Notes under the pieces: generated by a model
Seen by the model: only the letters and a program-made list of their open reading frames with translations
The model's database searches: none
What the model was told of the DNA's origin: nothing
Translations under genes and position numbers: made by a program
From: Bifidobacterium psychraerophilum
GTDB taxonomy: Bacteria > Actinomycetota > Actinomycetes > Actinomycetales > Bifidobacteriaceae
NCBI RefSeq assembly: GCF_000741705.1
Contig: NZ_JGZI01000010.1
Span: forward strand, 186,001-250,000
Length of the DNA: 64,000 nt
Reading direction: 5' to 3'
Shown here: positions 1-8,361 of the stretch, piece after piece
How the letters are laid out: each line of letters starts with the position of its first letter
Position numbering within the stretch: the stretch's first letter is position 1

Positions 1-1242
1 GAGTGCGCTGAGGGATTCGTTCGAGACCATGATGGCCACCGGATTGTGCTTCCTCAAATGCAGGATTCTTGGACCCACCTTAGGGTCGGCTATCTCGCGT
101 CCGAATACCCCCGCCTCCTCATAGGTGGGATTCGACTCCAGATCATGGCTCAGCAGGCCTTTCCAATAGCTCTCGAAGGAGTTGTGGATGGAGTGCCAAT
201 GCCAGTACATCACACCGTCCGCACCGGATGCCAGGTGGCTGTAAGCCTGAAGCCTCAGTTGCCCGGGATAGGGCAGCCAGCCGTGCTGGCCTTGCGCCTG
301 GGTCTCCAGAACGATGTAATTGGCACCTGATCTGATCGAACGGGTCATATCTCCGCCGAAGGCTATCTCCTTGCCGCTGAGGGCGTCCTCGGTCGGATGG
401 TAGATGTCGACTCCGGCGATATCCATATGGGCGGCGGCCTTGAAGTGATCGACCGCGGGTTGGACGCCGTATGAATGGCCGCGCCACTCGAAATCGAAGT
501 TATGCGTCACGAACTGCCCGTCCCGGGCGTATTCGCGTACGATGTCCGCTTGCCACCCCAGGAATTCGGAGACCTGTTCACGTCGGAAGGCGTCGAATGC
601 TCCGCGCAGGGATTCATTGATCGAAGCGCGGACATCGGGGAAATCCTCCCAGGCATTGATTCTGTTCGACCAGTAGTCCAGGCCGAATGTGTTATTGAGC
701 GCGTCAAGATCATCCGAAAAACGTTTGCGCAGGTGTTTGACGAACAGCATCTGCATATCGTGGCTGACGGAATCATAGTATTTCGTCTCATTGTCGACCT
801 GATAACCGATGACGGCCGGATGGTCGGCCACATGCGCGATGAGCGCACGGATCACCCGTTCCGCGTAGAAGAGGTATGAGGGGTTGACGATATCCATGAT
901 CTGGCGTGCGCCGTAGTGCCCGGGGCCGGCGGGCGTTTCGGCGAGGACATCCGGGTGCATGGCGACGAGCCAGGTCGGTACCGCATAGGTCGGAGTTCCC
1001 ACGATCACATCGATGTGATGCTTATGCGCCGCTTCGAGGGCACGGTCGACATGCGTGAAATCGAATTCGCCGGGCTGGGGTTCGCAGGTGCTCCACGTCG
1101 ACTCGGCGATGCGGATGACGTTGATGCCGGCAGCCTGCATCATCTCCATATCGGTGTTGATGCGGTCGACGTCCTTCGGCATGTACTCGTCGTAATAGGC
1201 GGTGCCGAACAGTGGGTGTGTGAAGACTGGTGTGGTGGTCAT
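1..1242 (-). CDS. GH42 beta-galactosidase, C-terminus beyond the window edge
   Basis: This encodes a cytosolic glycoside hydrolase family 42 beta-galactosidase that removes terminal galactose from beta-galactosides. The first 414 residues are visible; family members are usually near 690, so the trimerisation and C-terminal domains lie outside the window. The (beta/alpha)8 barrel is clear: the general acid/base is Glu152 in VDNET and the nucleophile is Glu313 in YIVLET. The ATG at 1242 has AAGGAC five bases upstream. No signal peptide is present, so the substrate must be imported first. It follows the GH30 gene after 57 bases and shares its direction with the transporter and TetR gene upstream, which suggests one catabolic operon. 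The exact substrate (lactose, galacto-oligosaccharide or arabinogalactan fragment) cannot be read from the sequence. Confidence 0.93.
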   Translation of the reverse strand, partial: MTTTPVFTHPLFGTAYYDEYMPKDVDRINTDMEMMQAAGINVIRIAESTWSTCEPQPGEFDFTHVDRALEAAHKHHIDVIVGTPTYAVPTWLVAMHPDVLAETPAGPGHYGARQIMDIVNPSYLFYAERVIRALIAHVADHPAVIGYQVDNETKYYDSVSHDMQMLFVKHLRKRFSDDLDALNNTFGLDYWSNRINAWEDFPDVRASINESLRGAFDAFRREQVSEFLGWQADIVREYARDGQFVTHNFDFEWRGHSYGVQPAVDHFKAAAHMDIAGVDIYHPTEDALSGKEIAFGGDMTRSIRSGANYIVLETQAQGQHGWLPYPGQLRLQAYSHLASGADGVMYWHWHSIHNSFESYWKGLLSHDLESNPTYEEAGVFGREIADPKVGPRILHLRKHNPVAIMVSNESLSAL

Positions 1243-1263
1243 GGAATGTCCTTAGGGGTGGTG

Positions 1264-1290
1264 GCGTGCGGGCGGGTGACGCCCGCACGC
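1264..1290 (-). terminator. GC-rich hairpin between GH30 and GH42 genes
   Basis: An 11-bp perfect stem (GCGTGCGGGCG with its complement) closes on a five-base loop. There is no T-run, so it is more likely a partial attenuator or transcript-stabilising structure inside the operon than a full terminator. Confidence 0.5.
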
Positions 1291-1299
1291 CTGTTGCCG

Positions 1300-2640
1300 T
1301 TAGTCGATGATGAAGGTGTTGAATGAGCGCGGTGCGAGCACCACATCAATCCCCCGCGAGGCTTGCTCCGGGTCGGCGAAGTCGAAGGGCAGGCTCCGAT
1401 CCAGGGCGTTCTGCACGACCAGCACGATGCTGCCATCGGGATTTCTGAAGGCGATGCCGAGTGAGTTGAAGTGTCCCGTGGTCTCCAGCACGACGGCCCC
1501 CGGATGCACGTAGGTGGAGAAATGCCTCATCACATACCATTCCGGGTTTCTGACCAAGGTGCCCTGCTGCGAATCAATGCTGTAGAGGGAGTTCTGCTGC
1601 CATCCCCAGGTGCTCACGATTTCGGTGAGCGCCATATTCCAGTACGTGTACGCGGTCGCTCCATTGCGCAGGTAGTGGTTGATGAGGTGGAAGACGTATT
1701 CCGCATACTCCCATGAGTTGTCGCCGTTGCCGCATTCGGACTCGGTCTGCAGCAGTTCCAGCTCGGGCCATGATTCGTGTGTGCGTGCGATGCAATGCTG
1801 TCCGGCCCACTGATAGCCGATCCCTTTGATGTAGGAACGTGCCTTGTCGTCGAACAGGATGTTATCGACGTATCGGTTGTAGTTCTCCAGCTTCATCGCG
1901 TAACCGCCGACGAAGGCCATGTCCTCAGGTCCGTTGAGGGTGCCCAGGAAGATCTCCGTATCGATGCCTGCCTTGTCGAAGGCCGGCCCGAGGTAATCGC
2001 GGATGAACACACGCATGTCCTCACTGGACCAGAGGCAGCTCGGGAACTTCTGGTCGGCGAAGACCTCGTTCTGCACATGCAGCTGCGTGACCTCGATGCC
2101 GCGCTCGGCATAGGACTGGATGTATCGGACGAAGTACCGGGCGTAGGCATCCAGATTCTCTGGGGTCATGACGATGCGTCCGAAGTTATAGGCCTTCGGG
2201 AACTTCATCCAGGTCGGCGGGCTCCAGGGGCTTGAGAACAGCTGCATCTCCGGCTGGTATTGCTGGGCGTGGCGGATGTAGGGCACGAGGGTGTCGTCAT
2301 CGTGACCGACGCTGAAATGCTCAAGGGAGTAGTCGCCGTCATGCTCGTCATAGCTGTACCATTGCTCGGCGAAATCGTTGGCTCCGACGGGCGCGCGGTT
2401 GAAGGTGAAGTTCAGCTCATCGGGGCTGAAGAGCTCCCTGTAGACGGTTTCCTTGTCCTCCTCGCTCAGATAGCGTTCAATGGCCAGATAACCGAGTTCA
2501 TTGAAGCAGCCGCCGAAGCCACGGATCTGCTGCAGGGCGTTGCCGGTGAGGGCCAATCCATCCGCGCTTGTCCGTGCTTGGCCACTGAGTTTCGACGTCA
2601 CCAGTCGTTCCTCGGGTGTGCTTGCGATCCAGGTATTCAT
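1300..2640 (-). CDS. GH30 family glycoside hydrolase
   Basis: A 446-residue retaining glycosidase of family GH30. The acid/base Glu192 sits in HVQNE and the nucleophile Glu300 in LLQTES, both where the barrel strands 4 and 7 are expected; the N- and C-terminal stretches form the family's beta side domain. There is no signal peptide or anchor, so it acts in the cytosol on small imported glycosides. GH30 covers glucosylceramidase, beta-1,6-glucanase, xylanase and, in bifidobacteria, exo-beta-1,6-galactobiohydrolase; the subfamily cannot be fixed here. Its pairing with a GH42 beta-galactosidase and an MFS carrier favours a beta-linked galactose or glucose disaccharide or oligosaccharide (inference). 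The ATG at 2640 has AAGGA seven bases upstream. Confidence 0.88.
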   Translation of the reverse strand: MNTWIASTPEERLVTSKLSGQARTSADGLALTGNALQQIRGFGGCFNELGYLAIERYLSEEDKETVYRELFSPDELNFTFNRAPVGANDFAEQWYSYDEHDGDYSLEHFSVGHDDDTLVPYIRHAQQYQPEMQLFSSPWSPPTWMKFPKAYNFGRIVMTPENLDAYARYFVRYIQSYAERGIEVTQLHVQNEVFADQKFPSCLWSSEDMRVFIRDYLGPAFDKAGIDTEIFLGTLNGPEDMAFVGGYAMKLENYNRYVDNILFDDKARSYIKGIGYQWAGQHCIARTHESWPELELLQTESECGNGDNSWEYAEYVFHLINHYLRNGATAYTYWNMALTEIVSTWGWQQNSLYSIDSQQGTLVRNPEWYVMRHFSTYVHPGAVVLETTGHFNSLGIAFRNPDGSIVLVVQNALDRSLPFDFADPEQASRGIDVVLAPRSFNTFIID

Positions 2641-2764
2641 TATCCGATCCTTACCTTGCTGTGTTTCCTATGTGTGTGGTGTTGCGTTGTCGTGATGCCG
2701 ATGCCCGATTCCGGGCCCCGCGATCCGGCGTGATGATCGGCGGGGCATCTTCTCATCGTCGCCG

Positions 2765-4090
2765 TCACTTCACGGTTCTGATGAAGAGGATGAATACGCA
2801 TCCGATCAGCGCCAGGGCGATGGCCAATGGGAAGGCGAATACATAGCCCACCGCGAGAACCACGGTGGACATGATGATCGGGCCGCACATCTGGCCGAGC
2901 GTGGTCGCGAGGTTGAGGATGCCCAGATCCTTGCCGGCCTGATCCTTGTTCGGCAGCACGTCGACGAGCAGTGCCTGGTCAACGGAGGAATACACGCCAT
3001 AGCCGAGTCCGGCGATGGCTGCATAGAGATACATGCCTACCGATGAGGGGAATATCCAGGGCATCGCGATGCCGATGGCGAAGCAGACCGAAGCGATGAT
3101 CACCGGCAGCTTGCGGCGGCCGATGAAGTCGGAGAAGGGGCCCGCCACCACGGATCCGACCAGGGATACGACCATCGTGATGACGGAGATCACCGATATG
3201 GTGGCGGCGGATTCCGCGGTGGACTGACCGATGTAGTTCTGGACGATGTAGAGCTGGTACGCGGTGATCATCTGATAGCTCACCAGCATGCAGAAGCGGC
3301 CGACGAAGGCCTTGTAGAAATCGTGGGACTGCGAGAACTTCGGTGGGCGGAAGGACATCACGACATCCTTGACGCCATCCTGTGACTTCGGCAGATATGC
3401 CGCCGACTCCTCACGCGGCATGATGAGCACCGCCACCACGCCTCCGAGGAACATCAGCGTGCCGGAGATGGCGAATCCGGGTATCAGATTCGATATGAAG
3501 TACGCGCCGATGAGGGTTCCGATGGGTGCGCCGATCGTGGCGCCTGCGCCGTAGAACGCCGACATCGTGCCGCGCACGCCGGAAGGTATGCGGTCCGAGA
3601 GCAGAGCCACCAGAGGCGCGATCATGCAGTTGAGGCCGAACATGCTGCCGCAGTAGTAGATGGTCAGCAGAATGGCGTTGTCGGTGGTGCCGGTCAGGAA
3701 GAGCGTTACGCCACCGAGCACCGCACCGAAGAGAATCCATGGCGTTCGTCTGCCGAAACGTGATCGTGAGCGGTCCGAGAAGTTGCCGAAGAGAAGATTG
3801 GCCACGAGCGAGGCGACGGCGGTCGCCGCGTTGACGATGCCGAGCAGGGCTTCGGGTTGGATGCCCTGGATCGATTTGTAGTGCTCGGGAAGCAGGACTA
3901 TGGATACGATGCCGAGCCCCGACATCCACAGGATGCCGAAGATGAGGAATCCGGCCCCGAATCGGAACAGGGTCCCCTTGCTTACTTTTCTTCCGGTCTC
4001 CGGACTGAGCGACGGATCCTTGGAGGCGGCGGCGATGGCCTGCTCATGGGCCGCCAGAAGCGTCACCTGATCTTGGGTGCTTGTATTCAT
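2765..4090 (-). CDS. MFS sugar transporter
   Basis: A 441-residue major facilitator permease with about 12 hydrophobic segments. The loop motif between segments 2 and 3 (GNFSDRSRSRFGRR) and its repeat in the second half (GPFSDFIGRR) are the MFS signature; the DRSRSRFGRR form resembles glycoside/cation symporters. I start it at the ATG at 4090, which has AAAGAG upstream; a frame-open extension to 4135 lacks a better site. It lies between the TetR gene and the GH30 gene in the same direction and probably brings in the glycoside that GH30 and GH42 cut. Substrate is inferred from context only. Confidence 0.85.
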   Translation of the reverse strand: MNTSTQDQVTLLAAHEQAIAAASKDPSLSPETGRKVSKGTLFRFGAGFLIFGILWMSGLGIVSIVLLPEHYKSIQGIQPEALLGIVNAATAVASLVANLLFGNFSDRSRSRFGRRTPWILFGAVLGGVTLFLTGTTDNAILLTIYYCGSMFGLNCMIAPLVALLSDRIPSGVRGTMSAFYGAGATIGAPIGTLIGAYFISNLIPGFAISGTLMFLGGVVAVLIMPREESAAYLPKSQDGVKDVVMSFRPPKFSQSHDFYKAFVGRFCMLVSYQMITAYQLYIVQNYIGQSTAESAATISVISVITMVVSLVGSVVAGPFSDFIGRRKLPVIIASVCFAIGIAMPWIFPSSVGMYLYAAIAGLGYGVYSSVDQALLVDVLPNKDQAGKDLGILNLATTLGQMCGPIIMSTVVLAVGYVFAFPLAIALALIGCVFILFIRTVK

Positions 4091-4178
4091 TCGATATCTC
4101 TTTCGCTGGTCTTCGTTGACGTAACGCCCGAACATGGAAAGACATCACTATCTAATGCATGTTAGGTAGAGAATAGAA

Positions 4179-4194
4179 TAAGTGAATTCACTTA
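4179..4194. promoter_or_regulatory. 16-bp perfect palindrome, likely TetR operator
   Basis: TAAGTGAATTCACTTA is fully self-complementary and lies about 90 bases before the transporter start in AT-rich DNA. A related half, AGTGAATT, recurs near 4232. The position between the TetR gene and the transporter it precedes suggests the regulator's binding site (inference). Confidence 0.6.
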
Positions 4195-4337
4195 ACTTGT
4201 CAACACGGAATCGCTTGATAGCAACAATAATCAGTGAATTATCAGAGAATTCATAGACAGGATACTTCCTTGGATTCTTGGAACTCTCGATAATGTAACG
4301 ATATATCTGTTATATATTAGATAATAAACAACAACGA

Positions 4338-4366
4338 AGCGGAACACTCGATTCGAAGCTTCCGCT
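4338..4366 (-). terminator. Probable terminator after the TetR gene
   Basis: Downstream of the TetR stop on the minus strand, AGCGGAA pairs with TTCCGCT across a 15-base loop and is followed by a T-rich stretch (TCGTTGTTGTTT). This would separate regulator transcription from the sugar operon. Confidence 0.5.
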
Positions 4367-4388
4367 CCCCTATGACCGGAGCCTTGCC

Positions 4389-5030
4389 TCAACGATATCC
4401 ATCCCATAGAGGTGAGGGAAACAGCAGCCCTTCGAACAACAGCCATTCGTCATACATATCGATGGGCGGTTCGCGTAGCCAACGCAGTTGGATGCCATCC
4501 ATCGCCTCGATGCACTGGCGCACGACGGCCTCCATCCGGTCCTCCCACGGGCCGAGCTGAGGAGGGATTTTCCATGGATACCGTGAATACATCTCCCAGA
4601 CAAGCCCTGGCCTGGTGTGGAAGTAGTCATACAGCGGATGGGCCGGGTTGAGTGACTCGGATTCAAGAACCACATAGAGTTGGACCATCATTCGCCGTTG
4701 GGCGTTATGACGCACCAGAAAACGCAGATACGAGGGGAACAACGGCTCATCGGGATTGCTGCCGGGCAGACCCGAGGCCATGAAGTCATCCGGGGTGCCG
4801 GAAGTGTCATAGATATCGGTGACCAGCAGGGAGAGCAGCCCGTCTTTGTTGCCCACATAATGCAGCAGACCCGGCTGGCTCATCCCGACGTCATCGGCGA
4901 CATCCTTCAATGAGATGCCGTTGAAACCTCGTTCGCTGATCAGACGCGTCGCCGACTGTGCGATTTCACGTTTGCGTTCCTGCGGGTCTTTGCGAACACG
5001 TTTCACTCTGGCTTGTGGCATATGCCTCAT
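4389..5030 (-). CDS. TetR/AcrR family transcriptional regulator
   Basis: A 213-residue one-component repressor. The N-terminal TetR helix-turn-helix spans roughly residues 20-65 (ISLKDVADDVGMSQPGLLHYVGNKDGL is split over helices 2-4); the rest is a helical ligand-binding and dimer domain with no close family hint. Two starts are possible, ATG 5030 and ATG 5021; the latter has GAGG only three bases upstream and a TACGAT box at 5029-5034. It is read in the same direction as the sugar transporter and glycosidases and separated from them by a probable terminator and the palindrome, so it is the likely local sugar-responsive repressor. Confidence 0.87.
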   Translation of the reverse strand: MRHMPQARVKRVRKDPQERKREIAQSATRLISERGFNGISLKDVADDVGMSQPGLLHYVGNKDGLLSLLVTDIYDTSGTPDDFMASGLPGSNPDEPLFPSYLRFLVRHNAQRRMMVQLYVVLESESLNPAHPLYDYFHTRPGLVWEMYSRYPWKIPPQLGPWEDRMEAVVRQCIEAMDGIQLRWLREPPIDMYDEWLLFEGLLFPSPLWDGYR

Positions 5031-5192
5031 CGTAGCGAGATGCCGCTATGTTCCGGCCTGTCGTGTGCGCCGAAGGCTGATATGAAGCCTTCACGGAGGC
5101 TGCGGACATACCACCGGCACAGGGATGCCCACGGATATGCCGCTAAGATGCCGTGTAAGGCAAGCCATCAATACCATGGCTGGAGAGGTTGG

Positions 5193-6524
5193 ATGCTTAT
5201 GACCGGGTCATTTGCGATAACGAATGTGAATATTGTCAGTGAAGACGCCAAGGACGGCCTCCTGCACGGCTACAACGTGGTCGTCGGTCCTGATGGGAGG
5301 ATATCCAAGGTCGGAGCCGGGAACCGGACCGGCATCCCTGACGGATACCACCGCATCGACGGCACGGGCAGATACCTGCTTCCGGGCCTGATCAACGCGC
5401 ATGTGCATCTCTTCTCCAATGGCAAACCGCTCTCCGCGACGCTGACAGGCCCCACCTTCCAGCATGCGGTGAGCGCGGCGCTGCATAGCCCGCTCGGAGC
5501 CTTGCTGATCGCCCATCGCACGAAGGTGAACGCACGGACCCTGCTGCTTTCCGGCGTCACCACATTCCGTACGGTGGGAGATGTGGGCTACGAGGCGGTC
5601 AGACTGCGCGAGAGGATCGAGAGCGGTAAGGAGCTCGGTGCCAGGATGCTGGCAGCGGGGCCTCTTCTTGCGATCACGGGCGGGCACGGCAGTCCTCAGA
5701 TAGCGTTGATCGGTGATTCCCCATCACAGAACAGGAAGAACGCACGCACGAATATCATGCATGGCGTGACGGCTATCAAAATCGCCGCAACGGGTGGAGT
5801 CACCGACGCGCGCAGGATCGGCGATGCGGGCCGTCCCCAGATGAGCGAGGAGGAGATGGCCGCGATATGCGAGGAGGCGCATCACGCCGGTCTGCTCGTC
5901 GCGGCTCACGCGCAGAGTCCTCTGGGTGTCACGATGGCCTTGCGTGCCGGGGTGGATACCATCGAGCACGGCTGCGCGATGAACAGCGAGATCATCGATC
6001 TCTTCGGCGACAACCCCCGTTCGCTTCGTGGCTGGTCGGCGTTGATCCCGACGCTTTCCGCGGCACTCCCCCTGGTCAAACTCAGCAGGGAGGTCACCGG
6101 AGTGGATGAGATCGTCGTCGCGAATGCGCGCATCGCCGTGGATGAGATGGTCCAGGGAATCCATGACGCCAAGGAGAACGGCATCGCACTGGGCATGGGA
6201 ACGGACACCGCGATGACCTATGTGACCCAGTACAACACGTGGCGCGAGCTCGCCCTGCTGAATGAATACGGCGATTTGACGCCGCAGGAGGCGATACACG
6301 CAGCAAGCGCCGAGAATGCCCGGATTCTGGGTTTCGATCAGGTCACAGGGCGGATCGCACAGGGGCTCTCCGCGGATCTGCTGCTGCTGAAGCGGAATCC
6401 GCTCAATGATTGGCGCGCTTACGAGCACCCGGAGTTCGTCATCGCGCGTGGAAGGGTTTTGCAGAATCCACAGATCGAGCGTTTCGAGCTCGTCGACAAT
6501 GAGCTGGACGCGATGAAGGCCTGA
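5193..6524 (+). CDS. Metal-dependent amidohydrolase (prolidase/imidazolonepropionase-like)
   Basis: A 443-residue amidohydrolase-superfamily enzyme. The metal ligands are visible in order: His70 and His72 (INAHVH), Lys196 likely carboxylated (KIAATGG), His239 (AAHA), His259 (IEHG) and Asp338 (GTDTA). The arrangement matches the group that includes Xaa-Pro dipeptidase-type hydrolases and imidazolonepropionase relatives; the substrate is unknown. The start at 5193 follows GGAGAGG; ATG 5199 is an alternative. It is divergent from the TetR gene, with about 160 bases between them, so its promoter may be exposed to the same regulator, but no palindrome is seen there. Confidence 0.85.
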   Translation: MLMTGSFAITNVNIVSEDAKDGLLHGYNVVVGPDGRISKVGAGNRTGIPDGYHRIDGTGRYLLPGLINAHVHLFSNGKPLSATLTGPTFQHAVSAALHSPLGALLIAHRTKVNARTLLLSGVTTFRTVGDVGYEAVRLRERIESGKELGARMLAAGPLLAITGGHGSPQIALIGDSPSQNRKNARTNIMHGVTAIKIAATGGVTDARRIGDAGRPQMSEEEMAAICEEAHHAGLLVAAHAQSPLGVTMALRAGVDTIEHGCAMNSEIIDLFGDNPRSLRGWSALIPTLSAALPLVKLSREVTGVDEIVVANARIAVDEMVQGIHDAKENGIALGMGTDTAMTYVTQYNTWRELALLNEYGDLTPQEAIHAASAENARILGFDQVTGRIAQGLSADLLLLKRNPLNDWRAYEHPEFVIARGRVLQNPQIERFELVDNELDAMKA

Positions 6525-6728
6525 TCGAGGGATATGGTGCGCCTCCCTCGCAAGCAGGCTGCCAAGGGACTCTGGTCCCGCGGTGACTGGCGTTGGGGAA
6601 GACGCATCATAAGGGGCTTCGGCCGCCGTGCATCGCTGTTGAAGCGGTCGGTCTCATCGAGCACATACAGCAATTGATTCGAGACCATATGAGAAACACA
6701 AATGTGTGAAAACTGACGTGATGAACTG

Positions 6729-6801
6729 TGGGCGATGCAGGAATCGAACCTGCGACCCCTTCGGTGTGAACGAAGTGCGCTAGCCGCTGCGCCAATCGCC
6801 C
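6729..6801 (-). tRNA. tRNA-Val (anticodon CAC)
   Basis: Minus-strand cloverleaf: acceptor GGGCGAT paired with ATCGCCC plus discriminator A, anticodon stem CTTCG/CGAAG around loop TTCACAC, T-arm GGTTCGATTCC. CCA is not encoded. Last of four tRNAs in the cluster. Confidence 0.95.
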
Positions 6802-6831
6802 GAGTTTTTGGGTAAGGACTCGGTGTCCTTG

Positions 6832-6903
6832 TGGGCGATACTGGGATCGAACCAGTGACCCCTTCCGTGTCAGGGAAGTGCGCTACCGCTGCGCCAACCG
6901 CCC
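6832..6903 (-). tRNA. tRNA-Val (anticodon GAC)
   Basis: Minus-strand cloverleaf with acceptor GGGCGGT (pairing ATCGCCC through one G-T pair), anticodon stem CTTCC/GGAAG around CTGACAC, T-arm GGTTCGATCCC. It is a second valine isoacceptor and closely resembles its neighbour, consistent with local duplication. Confidence 0.95.
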
Positions 6904-6923
6904 GGTTGAGTCTTGCGACTTCG

Positions 6924-6994
6924 AGGTGGGTACGAGAGTCGAACTCGTCTAAACGGCTTTGCAGGCCGCTGCCTAACCGCTTGGCTAACCCACC
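6924..6994 (-). tRNA. tRNA-Cys (anticodon GCA)
   Basis: Minus-strand cloverleaf: acceptor GGTGGGT/ACCCACC with discriminator U, which is the cysteinyl-tRNA identity base; anticodon loop CTGCAAA; T-arm GAGTTCGACTC. Confidence 0.95.
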
Positions 6995-7020
6995 GTGACT
7001 GGTCTACGTCTCGGACCTCG

Positions 7021-7093
7021 AGCGGGCAACGGGACTCGAACCCGCGGTCTCGACCTTGGCAAGGTCGCGCTTTACCAACTAAGCTATGCCCGC
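7021..7093 (-). tRNA. tRNA-Gly (anticodon GCC)
   Basis: Minus-strand cloverleaf: acceptor GCGGGCA/TGCCCGC with discriminator U, anticodon stem CGACC/GGTCG around TTGCCAA, T-arm GGGTTCGAGTCCC. First of the Gly-Cys-Val-Val cluster; promoter presumably between here and the divergent PAC2 gene. Confidence 0.95.
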
Positions 7094-7267
7094 ATCACTG
7101 CTATCTGCACCCGGAAGACTGACCTCCAAGCACGAGTCACTACTATAACTACATCATTGGGATTACGCAAATTGCGTGTCGTTTGCGCGAGTCATGGCGT
7201 CATTCCCCCTGTTCTCGCTTTGGGCAAAAGCTCGGAACATGAAGATATTCCCGCTAATCTATGAACT

Positions 7268-8134
7268 GTGAGTGAAGAAGCACTGCAATCCCAAAACGTT
7301 CTGATCGCTGCATTCGAAGGCTGGAATGATGCCTGCCAGGCGGCGACGAATGTGCTGCGCCATCTCATCGACGTCTACGATTCGCACGAAGTGGCGCGGA
7401 TCAACTGCGATGGTTTCTATGACTATCAGATTTCACGTCCGATGATGTGCCACGTTCAGGGCCAACGACGTATCGTCTGGCCGGAAACGGTGTTCTACGA
7501 GATCAGGATAGACCCCGAGCACACCGTCTATGCACAGATGGCTCCGGAACCGAATTACCGCTGGAAGGAGTACTGCAGGGAAAGCATGCATATCGCCGAG
7601 CAATGCGATGTCGATGCGATTGTGACCCTTGGTTCGATGTACGCCGATTGCCCTCATACCAGGCCCCTGCCTGTGGAATCCTTCAACGATGACTGCGGGT
7701 GCGCAACGGAGGATGAGCACTGCGGCCCCATCGGCGTTCCGACCGTGCTGGACACGATGGCCGAAGAACGCGGATTCACCGCCGATCCCATTTGGGTTTC
7801 GGTGCCTCAGTACCTGGGTAGCGACGAGTGCGCGCAAGGCACCCTCCAACTGCTGCGTACGCTGTCGGAACTCCTGGGTGTGCATCTGGACGAAGGCGAT
7901 CTGCAGGAGCGCGCCGATCGTTGGAAGGCGCAGGCGGAGGTGCTCGTGCGCTGCAATGACGATCTGGCGGACTATGTACACAGGCTGGAACGTGAATACG
8001 ACTTCGAACAGAAGGCCCGTAAGCAGGCTGAGATGTCCACGCTCAACATCGGGGACGTCGTCGCCGAAGCGGAATCCTATCTGCGTGGGCCGGGATCGGG
8101 TCCTTCATCGGAACTGGGCACGGAGCGGCAATAA
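7268..8134 (+). CDS. PAC2 family protein
   Basis: A 288-residue protein of the PAC2 (proteasome assembly chaperone-like) family found across actinobacteria. The N-terminus (VLIAAFEGWNDACQAATNVL) and the motifs TLGSMYADCPHTRPLPV and SVPQYLGSDEC are typical; the last 70 residues form a charged predicted coiled coil. The molecular role in bacteria is not established, and bifidobacteria are not known for a 20S proteasome. The start is a GTG with no Shine-Dalgarno sequence; a TAATCT box at 7255-7260 ends seven bases before it, so the mRNA may be leaderless. Single gene, divergent from the tRNA cluster and convergent with uppP. Confidence 0.85.
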   Translation: MSEEALQSQNVLIAAFEGWNDACQAATNVLRHLIDVYDSHEVARINCDGFYDYQISRPMMCHVQGQRRIVWPETVFYEIRIDPEHTVYAQMAPEPNYRWKEYCRESMHIAEQCDVDAIVTLGSMYADCPHTRPLPVESFNDDCGCATEDEHCGPIGVPTVLDTMAEERGFTADPIWVSVPQYLGSDECAQGTLQLLRTLSELLGVHLDEGDLQERADRWKAQAEVLVRCNDDLADYVHRLEREYDFEQKARKQAEMSTLNIGDVVAEAESYLRGPGSGPSSELGTERQ

Positions 8135-8230
8135 CTCGTCGTCCCGCATATACGCACCAGGGTGCTCTGCCGATCTGTCATGAGTTGGAAGCGCGGTCAC
8201 CGTACCGGCGTCTCCCGGCGGGCATGGGAA

Positions 8231-8295
8231 ACAGGAAGTGCCCCACCTCATGCGTATACCGCATCACGGTATACGCAGGGTGGGGCACTTCCTGT
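8231..8295. repeat. Long near-perfect hairpin between convergent genes
   Basis: A 17-bp outer stem (8231-8247 with 8279-8295) is followed, after a 3-versus-1 base bulge, by an 11-bp inner stem (8251-8261 with 8267-8277) around the loop CATCA. That is 28 perfectly paired bases. It lies between the PAC2 and uppP stop codons and could end transcription from both sides, though no T-run follows on either strand. Confidence 0.75.
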
Positions 8296-8307
8296 ATGTG
8301 CATGGTT

Positions 8308-8336
8308 TCCGATGCCGCTATGCGGAAGGCATCGGA
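8308..8336. terminator. Second hairpin before uppP end
   Basis: TCCGATGCC pairs perfectly with GGCATCGGA over an 11-base loop. It sits 25 bases downstream of uppP on the minus strand and is the nearer candidate for the uppP terminator. Confidence 0.5.
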
Positions 8337-8361
8337 GCCGGCACGCTTCGGATCGGGGGTA

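Noticed and set aside
6525-6728. 204 bases between the amidohydrolase and tRNA-Val
   Set aside because: Short open frames exist but no start signal or family; only a weak GGTCTC/GAGACC inverted repeat and a small hairpin after the tRNAs are visible.
6607-6795. Small open frame starting inside the tRNA-Val gene (MAQRLAHFVHTEGVAGSI)
   Set aside because: This is the well-known false protein produced by translating a tRNA gene.
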